Of a DNA stretch of 64,000 nucleotides, positions 11,890-22,460 are shown in pieces. The first letter of the stretch is position 1, and each line of letters begins with the position of its first letter. The notes under the pieces were generated by a model that had not been told where the DNA came from, searched no databases, and was given only the letters and a program-made list of their open reading frames with translations. Position numbers and translations under genes: made by a program. The stretch is from positions 90,919,627 to 90,983,626 of the forward strand of contig CM041780.1 of the NCBI GenBank assembly GCA_023374045.1, written 5' to 3'. This DNA is from Limonium bicolor (taxonomy: Eukaryota > Streptophyta > Magnoliopsida > Caryophyllales > Plumbaginaceae).

Positions 11890-12621
11890 GGAAAACCAGG
11901 AGGAACCATACCCCACCGAGTCTACCACACTTAGATGAAAGAACAGCTGACAGTAGCCGTGAAGCCACCTCCAAAAATGTTTCCATAGACAGGTTCCTGG
12001 TTGTACAACAACAGTTCACCGACCTAGCCAGCACTTCACACAACAACAAACTACAACAAACTCTAAAAGGGAGATGGTAGAGGACCACGACCCATTCTCA
12101 TACGAGATAAACCAGGCCGCTCTCCCCACCAACTCCGTCTGGACATCTTAATGTATCATGGTTTAGAAGACCCCATCAGCACCTGTCATGCTTCAAATAC
12201 ACCTTAATCGGGGCACACATCGATAACCACGCTTGTTGTCGCCTCTTCTCATCATCCTTGTTGGGACAGGCATTCACGTGGTTCACGTGTCAATCGACCA
12301 AATCCATTCATAGATTCGAACAGCTCAGACGACTCTTCCTAGACCACTTCGCTGCCAAAGGTGAACCAAGAAGACGTCCGCCGATCTCATAGGGATGCTC
12401 TAGTACTTACATGAGGACGTAAAAGAATACACCAAACAGTTCTATAACGCTGTCACAAAAATCGATGAACATGAAGATTCATTCATTGTCTTTACCTACC
12501 AACTCGAGCTTACCGAAGTCAAGCTCGTAAGGGAAACTAACCGTGACAACCCCAAGTCCTACGATGAGCTGGTCACTTGGGCTGAAAACTTCATCAAAGG
12601 GGAGGAAGTCGTCTGCATAGT
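11890..12621 (+). pseudogene. element H: gag remnant (Ty3/gypsy, Tat-like)
   Basis: One frame reads LSCFKYTLIGAHIDNHACC, then RLFSSSLLGQAFTWF, SIHRFEQLRRLFLDHFAAKG, the core of the plant retrotransposon gag domain. After a frameshift near 12373 it continues EDVKEYTKQFYNAVTKIDE and SYDELVTWAENFIKGEEV, with an internal TAG. The upstream part holds a Gln-rich LVVQQQFTDLAST stretch. It ends abruptly at 12621 where a different LTR-like sequence starts, so H was interrupted by element F. No pol is seen. Confidence 0.7.
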
Positions 12622-13090
12622 TGATAAGTGTGAAATATATCTACTTTTAGGGCTATAATTCTTCCTATTTTGATAACAATTCACGCCATATTTCACATTT
12701 ATCATATGTTTTTCTTTAGATTTACGTTTTGATGTGAAGTGATACATTTTATGTGTCTAAAGCAGGAAAAATCTAGGAAATGTATATATTTTCTCATGAG
12801 GGTTCCAACGCAATAAAAGGGGAGCAAAATGGAACTAAAGCAAAGAATCTAGATCACGTTGAAGTTGTGTTTGACCTTGTGTCCGAACGTGCAAGGCCAA
12901 CAAAGGTTGAAACTGTCCAGAGGTGATGTCCGGACTTGTGTCCAGACTTACATGTCTGAACACAAGCCAAGAGAAATTATGCGCGATGAAATAGAGGTGT
13001 CCGAACATACAAGTCTAGACACGTGTCCGGACACGGCTAATCAAGCAATACCAAGCATTGTGTTTTATCAAAATCGAAGGATGTAATTTC
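12622..13090 (+). mobile_element. element F: probable 5' LTR start
   Basis: The gag of H breaks at TGATAAGTGTGAAATATATC, which resembles the start of Athila/Tat-type LTRs. The block contains repeated GTGTCCGGAC/GTGTCCGAAC words. The matching LTR end (TGCTACA, 20486) with a tRNA-Asp-like PBS lies 7.9 kb to the right, so other DNA probably inserted in between. The link is an inference. Confidence 0.35.
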
Positions 13091-16000
13091 ATGACCGATC
13101 AAGCAAGATATTAATGTAAGTTAGGGTTGCAAATCAGGCACGTCTGAGCACAGAGGCTTATGCCTCTCACACCTGTGGAGGGTGATTTTTCGGTATGATG
13201 GGGGTCTATCTAAAATATGATATGGCTGAGAAGTCTAGATCCTAAAAAATGTCATTCTATGGAAGATGAAAACCCGTTATTCTGGCATCCCTTAAATACC
13301 TACTAAATCGTCCGTCTTTCCCAGAAAGCATAGAGGGGAGTGCAAGTATGCACTACACCCACTATCGATGGGCTCCACGGGGGCTTATGCCCTAAGGGCG
13401 GAAATTGACTAGAGTCGCCACCTAGTTTGACCTAAGATACTAGAAAGGAAGGGAATGAGAGTTCTAAGAACCATTGGTTGACTCTAAATTTGTTGTCTAT
13501 GGATAGGACTTATCTGGTCAGGTCAGAGATTCTATTATGGGTTCGCACTAGGTTACACCCCTTAGAAGTGGCAACAACCACGACTTTGGATTGGTGCCCG
13601 AGGAACCTCGATCTCCAATTGTTGGGATTATCTTCTTTCAAAACCTTATTAAAGAGATTCATTTAAAAGCCAATGATAAGATTAGGACAGGAAGAGAGAA
13701 AGAGAATGGATGAGGAGAGCTTCTCTACCAAGCTAGCACCAAGGAAAGGAATTGCTGAATTCGGATGAGTATAGAATGAATATTTGAGAAAAGTCTAAGG
13801 TTATGTGAATAGACAAGACAAAGAGTCTGATGGTTTGAAGTTTGTGGGAACCGAAGAAGTTTCAAATGTTTTGAGAGTTATATGGAGCACCTTAAAGTGG
13901 GAAAAGGTTTTTTTTATTAGAATGGGGTCGTACCCTAGATGGGCTGCCTACGTACTCAACTCCCTCTTGAGATCAGACCTTACGTAGTTCATGGTTTTTG
14001 GCGATTTTTGAGATGTTGAAGTTTCGGGAAGTTTCGAGTTTGAGAGGTAGTCTGTGAGACGCTCGGGTCTATGAGACATTTGGGATGCTCATGTAATGAG
14101 AGGTATGGGATATCAAGGTCTGTGATACACTCGAGTCTGTCAAAATGGTGGAGGGATTGAGATGTTTAAGTTTACGGGGCACTCAGGCCTATAGACTTTA
14201 GAAGTTATAGAGAAATCGAGATTAGGGAGATGATTCGAGTTTGAGGTGATTTAGAGTTTAAAAGATGATTTGAGTATGTGTGAGACAATTGGAGTTTGAG
14301 TGGAGATCTCAGGTTTTTAGGTTCGAAGTTTGAAAATGGTTGAGGAAAATTATTTTGTTGTGAAAGGGCGGATGATCCCAAGGGATCACCTTATGTACCC
14401 CTCGAGCACGACACTTAATTAATGGTAAGTGCCGAGGCTCGAAAGATGGGGCAATAAATTTATGTCGAAATATAGGATTTAGAGAGAAGTATCCTGAATG
14501 GGATACTCAAGGTCAAACCCTAATAACGTCTTTAACTCCCGGGTTTTAAAATGTTAAAAACAAAAACATTGAAATCGATTGGAAGGGAGTTAGACGATTC
14601 TGAAATCCCGGCTGCAACTAGGAAGACAGTTACGTCTAGACTGCAATTAGGGGAGGTTTGTCACCCTAATGCCCAGCCTAAAAAGATCCAGACTGCGACT
14701 AGGAAGGTTACGACCACAATGCCCTACCTCGGATTTCTCTTTTAGAAGAGAAGCGAGCGACGTCTAACTAGGAAGAAAACGCTCTTTGAAGGTGTTGAAC
14801 GTTCCATGTCCCCCGAAAATGGTTTATTTTTTAGTTTTAAAGCTGAGTAAGAAAACTTTGAATTTTGTTCGGAATTCTCGATGAAGAAACACTTATTTTG
14901 AGAAATATTTTTAGGAGAAAACTTTTTGTATATGTGAGAAGAATTTTCTGCGTGTTGAGAAGAGTTTTCTGTGATGTGAGAAGAGTTTTCCTTTAAAATT
15001 CCATAAAATAGTTTTGATTTGAAATAAAGGAGTTGTTTGAAATTTTTAAAAAGATTTTTGATTTTTAGAATTTGAATGGGATTTACAAAATGAGTTTGAA
15101 TTGATGGATGAATTTGGTTGAATGATTGGATATGAATTGAATTGGTTTGAATTGAATTTAGGTTGGGGTTGGAAAACAGGTCGGGTCAAAATTTGGGTTG
15201 GTCAAAGTTCAAGTCAAGGTCAAAGTTGGACCGGGTCAAAATTGGGTCAAGGTCAATTTAGGCTGGTCAAAGTTAGACTAAGTCAAAGTTCAGGTTGGTC
15301 AAAATTGGATCAAGGTCAAAGCTCAGATTTGGTCAAAGTTAAACCGGGTCAAAGTTCAGGTTGGTCAAAATTGGACCAGATCAAAGTTGGACCGGATTGG
15401 ATCTTGGTTAGGCTTTTAGGTTGAATTGGGCCAAATTAGACCTTGGTCAAGGTTTGGGCCTGAATGGGCTTGGGTCCGAATTGTGCTTTGGCCCAAAATG
15501 GGGTTTGGGTCTGAATTGGGCTTGGGTCCGAATTGGATTTGGGCCCAAAATGGGCTCAGGTCCGAAATGGACTCAAGCCCGAATTTAGCTTGTAGGAAAA
15601 GTGGGCTGCTTTTCTTTTTGAAATGGGCTGATTGTGTTTTGGACCAGAAATGGACTTGGGCCAAAATTGGTTATGGGCCAAGTTAAAAGCTTGCATGATG
15701 CTTTGGGAGATGATGCTTTGGGCCAGATTGAAGCTGGAGGTTAAGTGATTTGGATGTGGGAATTCTAGATTCTAAGTCTTGTGGCCGGGTCATGATTTTG
15801 GGATATTGGTGGGTAAAAGATTTTGAATTAGGAAAATCTGATGGTCTAAAACCGAAATGAGAATGTTAGTATATATATACATATTTTAGGTGTGTATTTT
15901 AGGGTTCAGGAGTGTCACCACCAAGAGATTGGTCAATGACCATAGTAACTAGGGCTTAAGAATGATTAATGTAAACAATTCTCACGTGAGTGAATCCGGA

Positions 16001-16768
16001 AATAAGACAATGATAAATTAACAAAGTGATCAATAATTAGCAATATGAAAAGGTAAAATTTTACATGTGTGTGCTATGAAGTATGAATTAAAACATTGAT
16101 CAAATGCACGCATTATACAAACTGAAACAACACCATACAGGAAGCAAATCGATAAGCATAGAGCAATCCACTAATTGGAATGAAAAAAATAGATGGAAAA
16201 AATTGTGATGGAAAAATTGTGGTGGAAAACTTGACTGCAAGCCAATGATAAGCTGAAGTGAGACACGGAATTTGAAAGCAGCTGGGCAAGTTCACGAGCT
16301 CAGCTCTAAATCAGATCCAACAGTGAGGTGTGCGGCTCGGTTTAAGACCAACAATTGTGTATGTACCAGTGGAAGAACAATTATAATTCCCTAAAAGGGA
16401 TGTTCAAGCGCTTGTCGAACCGGCCAAATCTCACAAAGGACTTTGTACACTTCCAGAGATTTACAAGCTTCCTATGGGTTTAGATGTCAACAAAGTATAC
16501 AATGAGACAAATCAAGATGAAGAAGATACTCAATCCTGTTCAGCAGATAACACCAGCAACATAAACGAAATACAAGTCCGCTAATGGTCAGAGGAAGTAA
16601 CCTCAGTTATCCAACCCCTACGAAATGACATCAAACTTATCAGCGTGAGTAAAATAAAGGTGATATGATACCAGAAAAGGCGGGAATCTGAGAAAATGAG
16701 CTCAATCTGAAAACGAGTACATATGGAGAGTATCCAAACAGAAACCTTAAACCTTTTATTGAAGATAG
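13091..16768. other. decayed non-coding repeat DNA
   Basis: Contains a GAGTCGCCACCTAGTTTGAC block (about 13412) that I associate with dispersed plant repeats, long GAG/TTTGAG-rich stretches (14000-14350) and the GGTCAA/GGGTCC array described separately. No frame matches a protein family. Its element of origin is unknown. Confidence 0.4.
15160..15670 (+). repeat. GGTCAAA and GGGTCC/GGGCCC degenerate arrays
   Basis: At 15180-15400, GGTCAAA-type words recur about every 9-22 bases with higher-order copies of CAAAGTTCAGGTTGGTCAAA. At 15425-15670 the motif changes to GGGCTTGGGTCCGAATTGGG alternating with TTTGGGCCCAAAATGG. Trp-rich frames on both strands are by-products of the repeat. Confidence 0.7.
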
Positions 16769-16770
16769 TA

Positions 16771-17007
16771 CTACCTCCGTCCCGTCATAAGTGTCTTGTT
16801 TGCTTTTTGGCACGTTTTTCCACCTCAATATTAAACATACAAGGTAAAATAATTTTATAAAACTAAATTTGTATTATATAGTTTATCATGTAAGGAATCA
16901 TATGCAAAACTTAAATTTTCAAAATTAATTTATCTTATATGTTAAAAATTGAAGTCAAACAACATGTCCAAATAGTAAATAAGACGGCCAAGCTGGGACG
17001 GAGGGAG
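16771..17007. mobile_element. Stowaway-type MITE
   Basis: A 237-bp element flanked by TA (16769-16770 and 17008-17009), starting CTACCTCCGTCCCG and ending GGGACGGAGGGAG. These are the canonical terminal inverted repeats of Stowaway MITEs, mobilised by plant mariner transposases. The interior is AT-rich and non-coding. Confidence 0.9.
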
Positions 17008-17009
17008 TA

Positions 17010-18481
17010 GAATAAAGAGGTATAGGTGTACAATTCGACTTAAGCAACCGATTTTCCTAATCACCACCTAACTAGCTAGACAAATTGATTTCCTTTTAAA
17101 GTACTACAAGATAACAAGTCAAATGAATTACGTGTACAGGCATATTCAGTCGATAATTTACATAATCATATGCACGAACAACAATGAAGGGAGCACGCAT
17201 GTTTCTGACCTGAGACTTCAACATGAAAGTCTAAACAGTTTGGACGCAGCTAAAGGGGAAGAAAGTACCGAAGGGAAGATGATGGCTACCTGCAGAGTAT
17301 CTCAGAACATAAACCAAAACCAGACAACGAGTGATATTTCACACATATGATTATCAGGAAACTTGTAATGAATGATAGCTTACCACACCCGTGATACGCA
17401 TAATAATCGAAATCGGAACCTTAGGCAGGCGGGTTAGCAGAGTGTATAGGACGGATCAGACAGAAACGGTATAAATACCAAGTGTAATCAGACATAAACA
17501 TTCAGGATTCAAACACAACAATTGTTTCAGAATCGCAGAAGATCCAAACCCATGTGGCATACAGAAGTGGAGATGTGCCTCCTCATGACTTCAACAACCA
17601 AATTTCAGAGATAAATATTGAGTCAGAACCCAGAAAGAATAGCAAACAAGCGTCTCTAAACTCCATCAGCGACCGAGCATTCGAATTGCCTCTAGGAATC
17701 CCGTGAACCCATGATGGGCCCAGTACCCCCATATCGCATAAGCAAGCAAAAATACGAAGCGATAACCAGTGCAGAGTGCAAAAGAAGATAGAACTGTAAA
17801 GGAACCATGAACAAAGCCTTGCGAAGCTTTATACCCAGACCGGTTGCGTTTTCCCTTTAGAGTTTACAAGTCTAGCGATCTATGCGACAAGATGAAGTAA
17901 GAATCGCTAGATTTGTTTGGTAAAAAAACCGACATAAAACAGCGAGATGGAGAGGGGAACACAAACTACTGAGCTTCAAAACGATTTCGGCAAAAGGAGA
18001 ATGAAAATCAATCTACAGCTTAATCTTCTTATCAAACACGACAATGGAAGTAAATAAGGGAGAAAAATGTGCTCCGAAGAACAGGGGGGGTTCAAGCTAT
18101 TAGCGATGAGGAGTTTTAGAAGTTCTAGTCAACAATGGTGAGAAGATGAGGGTTTTTCTCTTCAGTAGAAGATGATGGATACTGATCGTGAGCTTGGTTG
18201 ATGGTTTTCAGTGAAGATGAAGGTGAGTGAGGTGGGCAGTGGATTTTTTGGGGCACGACGATTGAGAGGGGTTGAAGAAGCAGAGAAGCTTCGAGAGTAG
18301 GAGCTGGGTTTTTCTTTCTAAAAAATTCAGATCTCCAACAGATGTCGGCTACAGTTGTCTTCATAATAGTAAAACTAGGGTTTTTGAGAAAAAGTTACCT
18401 GATTTTGTGAATGGTCAATGGGGCTTATTAAACTAGTTTTGGGCTTTATTTGAGACTGTTGGGTTAAGAAAAAACAGACCA
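17010..18481. other. non-coding stretch, possible minus-strand transcript head
   Basis: No recognisable coding domain. A minus-strand frame at 18364-18125 (79 codons, Ser/Pro-rich, starting MKTTVADICWRSEFFRKKNP) has UTR-like CT-rich composition and could be the first exon of an unannotated or captured transcript. The rest shows nothing identifiable. Confidence 0.25.
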
Positions 18482-18715
18482 AAAAAAGGAGGTTTCGCTA
18501 CTCTTAATGAGTATTGAACACAAGTTTTCTCGTCCTCTTTCCCCGAGAAACAACCATCTACACTAAAGCAACACTTTGTATATTAACATGGGATTCATTA
18601 ACTAAAAATTAAAACGAGCTAAGGAAAAGAAAATTGAGCCAGCGCCCATGCCAAGATTCGAATGCAAGACCCGTGGATTAAAAAAAAAACACTCTTAACT
18701 GGTTGAGCTGTACAA
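18482..18715 (-). mobile_element. probable tRNA-derived SINE
   Basis: Read on the minus strand, the head contains AGCTCAACCAGTTAAGAGTG (A-box region) and, about 35 bases on, GGGTCTTGCATTCGAATCTT (B-box and T-arm region), the layout of a tRNA-like Pol III promoter, split by a T run. A non-tRNA body follows and ends in a short homopolymer near 18482. Boundaries are approximate and no target duplication was confirmed. Confidence 0.4.
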
Positions 18716-19690
18716 GAATTTAATATTCATACATAAAAAACAATACTAGAGCTCCGATTTGAGCTGAAAGGAAACTTTTAAAAACACTAACATTTTAAAT
18801 GGAAATATGCAGTGAAATGAATTGTTTTCTTCTTGAAAGGCATGAAACTACAGGATGCAAAATAATAAAGTGTAAAACATGACTAAAAGCAAACGAATGA
18901 AATAGTATAATAATACGTACATGAAATAATGAAACGATATTAGCATGATGGAGGTAAAATGAAAGTGAATGTAACAAAATGGAAACCCGGTTAGATATGT
19001 GCGGATAGAGAAAAATTAGATTGAATAAACACAAAATAGACTAAAATAAGATAAAAGGAAGCTTAAACGGATTAACAACAAAATAGAATATAGCAATATG
19101 AATAATAATAGTAAAAGTGCATAAAATAAATAACACTAAAATAATAATGACCAAGTAAACGTAAAGGCTATAAGACAATTAAAGTAGTAAAAAAATAGGA
19201 TAAAAATGAATAACTAATGAAATGAAAATAACAGAAAACTGAATATAGTAACATGACATGGTAAAATATGAAAATAAAACAAAAAGAATAGGTTTAAAGC
19301 CAGATTATTATTGGAAATTCATTTTCGAAAAACTGTGTTTTTATGAAATGTTTTGAAAAATATTTAAGAATTTTGTTATAAACGATGGTTTTGTTTTGGC
19401 ACGCACGTTAATATGTTTTGAAAACAAAGGCGACGACCACCCTTATTATCTTTTATTATTTTAGAATTTGCTTTATGGGGTGAGAATTTTTGATATTTAC
19501 AATACCTCTCATTCATTCTCACCCACACCATCACACCACCGTACATCACCTTCATTAGTACCACCACCATTAATCATCTTCGCACACCACTCACGCCATT
19601 ATCATCCACCATCGCTCCACCATCATCAACCACCAGACCACCACTAATACCATACCATACCACATATCACATTTGTTACATACGGAGAAT
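18716..19690. other. A-rich non-coding DNA and a CCA-rich tract
   Basis: 18780-19270 is A-rich with many AAAATGAATA-like words. 19555-19660 is a low-complexity CCACCA/CATCA tract. No gene is seen. Confidence 0.5.
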
Positions 19691-20486
19691 CGATGTGAAG
19701 ACGGAGTCGGAGCGGGGAGCCGGAGTCAAACTTGCTAACTTGAGTTTTCTCTACCATATCTCTTAATTCATTTAATGTCTTCCTCTATTATTTTTATATT
19801 TATGTTTGAGTAGTTAGTTTAGCTCACTAGATTAGGATAGAAAATCGGATCTTTATATTTATTTGTAATCTTTTCACCAATTCATTAATGCAATATTTTA
19901 ATTCCTGTTTTTCACGTGCTTTAATCTTTTGATCAATTATTAAAGTAATATTTGTAGTTTTCTAATCAAAATGTGGCGCTGAGATTAGTTAACAAGACAT
20001 TGAAAATTAAACCGGATTAACGACTAGAAGCATGGTCTGCCTATAGGTTAATCTGTCTCCAATAGAAATTGATTATAAAGCGACTAGTTAGAATTGACTT
20101 GGGCATGGTTTACGGCTTGTTATTTCTGCCAGTTAGGATTCATTGTGCAGGGACAAGATTATCAATAGATTTGTAAAGTGAAGGTTTGCAGAACAATCCG
20201 GGGTGCTTTCTTAGATTTAGAGTTTCTAACTTTATTTCTTTATTTAGTTTATTTTTACTGTTTTATTATTTTATGTTAGTTTGTTAAGTCACTTTTTTTA
20301 TTAAATTAAGTAAACCTGAAAAAGTGATGTTTCCTGTTTTCTTAGTTTGGTTTAGTTTCTCAGTTAATTAATATATTATCAATTAATTGAACGAGGTCTT
20401 TGAGATCAACAACCCCACTTAATTCACTATTCTGTAAAACGATAGGTTCACTACCTAGGTACAGATAGTCACATATTTCTGCTACA
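19691..20486 (+). mobile_element. element F: 5' LTR, distal part
   Basis: Non-coding sequence ending ...TTTCTGCTACA, followed six bases later by a tRNA-Asp-like PBS. Composition and an internal TTAATGCAATATTTTAATTC block resemble the R/U5 part of Athila/Tat LTRs. The start coordinate is approximate. Confidence 0.45.
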
Positions 20487-20492
20487 GGTTTT

Positions 20493-20510
20493 TGGCGCCA
20501 TTTCTGAGGA
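20493..20510 (+). promoter_or_regulatory. element F: tRNA-Asp-like primer binding site
   Basis: TGGCGCCATTTCTGAGGA matches 14 of 18 positions of the TGGCGCCGTTGCCGGGGA site used by Athila/Tat-group retrotransposons. It lies just after the LTR end. Confidence 0.55.
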
Positions 20511-21021
20511 CCTCTAGCACGGTTAATTGATAGTTTTATTTAATCTGATTGAGATTTTACTTTTACTTTGTTTTTTTCTTTTTAGTTTATTTTTGTTTGG
20601 TTTTGTTTTTCTTCATATTTTGTTTATATTTTATTGTTCGTTTGACAGATTGATCTTACTTTTATTTCAATTAGGAATTTGTTTATCTTTTATCTTTATT
20701 GTGATTTTCTCTAGATTGATCTTTTTATTAAATTTATTTTTATGAAATTTTTGTTTGTTTTTATTTTACTTTCATCTTAATTAACTTAGTACTTATTTTC
20801 ATTTTTCTTTTAAATTTTGTTTTTGTTTATTTGGTTTATTTTATTTAGTTAGCAGTTGTCCTTTGTTTATATATTGTTTTTCTTTGTTATTTTATTTAGC
20901 TAATTTTTTCTTTGTGTTTCCTTTTTATTTTTATTTCTATTTTACTTTTACCTTTTTTTGTGTTTGATAGGCTGAGTGCTAAAGATGGAGGATAACATGG
21001 ATGAGTTGAGGAGAGTGCTGA
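20511..21021 (+). pseudogene. element F: T-rich leader and gag start, truncated by insertion
   Basis: A strongly T-rich leader runs to ATG at 20985, which opens a frame MEDNMDELRRVL typical of a gag N-terminus. After 12 codons the frame is cut at 21021 by the minus-strand LTR A. The continuation lies outside the window or is lost. Confidence 0.4.
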
Positions 21022-22119
21022 TGTAACACCCCTACTAATCCGGCTCCTAATTATCGTATAAACGTCGTACTTAGTAATTAAATCGCAGCGGTAAATAATA
21101 GGTTGTCGTTCTAACGGTGTCACCGTTATCACTCGCCCATACGGGTGATAATGAGTTACATGATAATCAACATACGAAACGTATTCCCGCAGTGACCACA
21201 AGAGATAGATAGTAGTGCCTAAATGAAACTAAAACATATACAACATCAATCCGTCTTATACATAAACCGTACACGTGAGCGTCTAACCAAATATACACCT
21301 CGGTTTTGTAAACCCGAGTCCAAAATAACCACAGTCTCAGTCCATACCAAGTCTAACCAAAAGTCACTAAAACCGTCGCGCCCCGCGTCGACCCTCCAGC
21401 TAGTCTCCTGAAAATAAACATAGTTGTGGTATGGAATCAGCCCCTGCTGAGTATGTTATCGCATGTCCCGTCATGCCTTTTCAAACCCCTCAATTAATTG
21501 GTCGAGAGCATGAGATTCGTTACATGCAATACCGTTTAATATTTAAACTGTAAAACATTTAACAGTAATAACCATACAATAAACACAACCATTAACACAC
21601 ATAATATAAACCACACAACACAACTAATAAACAACATGGCGAAACAACGAGAATAATAAACAAGTATTAACTCCCGTGTTTGGCATAAAGTCCATTATTG
21701 TTCGCCAATGTACAAGTGACAAGCTGTTACAAGTGTTCAGTTATACCTAGTGACAACGTCTCGTTAAAACGACGTGTCTCTAAATTACCCATATACTATG
21801 GCGGGTCACCCACGGCAGTAACCACTCCAGCGGTAGAGTCTCCGACCAACGAACCGTCCTAGTTCGCGGGAAATTTCTTGATACTTGCGGACCCGTACGC
21901 GGACATCCTAGCATCGTTTTGTGATCACAGCGCGCACCAAGAGCCACATCCTCTTGGCTTTGTTTCGTTAAATAATTATACCATCGCATCGCATTACCAA
22001 TTTTACTAACACAGCAGACTAAGGTCGTTAGCCCAATCCGGAGTATGTAAACTCGGGATCCAGTGTTAGATACGAGAGCGGCGTTAGAAAAGGCCTATGC
22101 TTCGTATTAAAGTCTCAGA

Positions 22120-22123
<4 letters not shown>

Positions 22124-22166
<43 letters not shown>

Positions 22167-22174
22167 ATATATAT
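22124..22174. repeat. (AT)n microsatellite
   Basis: An uninterrupted AT run of about 40 bases, then CTATATATATC. The equivalent place in sibling LTR C (about 46500) has only a short AT stretch, so the expansion happened in A. Confidence 0.9.
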
Positions 22175-22455
22175 CTTATTATCCTAGTGCTACAACGTTT
22201 TTCTGACGTTCCTTATATTACATATAAGATAGCACCATAGCCGATAGTTCGTTTTATACATATAGGTCCATATATACGAACCAATACTGTTATCGAAAAA
22301 ACAGTAAATAATAAGTAGCTTAAATATACAGTTCATGCATACTTATTATTTAATCACACATTCAGACAAACAATCTTATCATAGATTACACAGAAATCTG
22401 AACTGAGGAAGCCCTCAGAGACAATCAGAGACACGTAACAACATACCGTTCACCC

Positions 22456-22460
22456 TGATT
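22456..22460. repeat. target-site duplication of element B (TGATT)
   Basis: TGATT precedes the LTR start at 22461 and recurs at 62419-62423 after the LTR end at 62418. This proves that the two outermost LTR ends belong to one insertion in A. Confidence 0.95.

Larger units (their letters stand above)
21022..22460 (-). mobile_element. element A: LTR, 3' part (minus orientation)
   Basis: Starts TGTAACACCCCTACTAATCC, the reverse complement of an LTR end ...GTAGGGGTGTTACA. Read on the minus strand it is similar along its length to the 3' part of solo LTR C (46230-47476 plus 61185-61497), so A and C are the same family in opposite orientations. It stops at TGATT (22456-22460) where B is inserted, and resumes at 62424. 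Confidence 0.8.

Noticed and set aside
15122..15686. Trp-rich frames on both strands
   Set aside because: Pure by-products of the GGTCAA/GGGTCC arrays.
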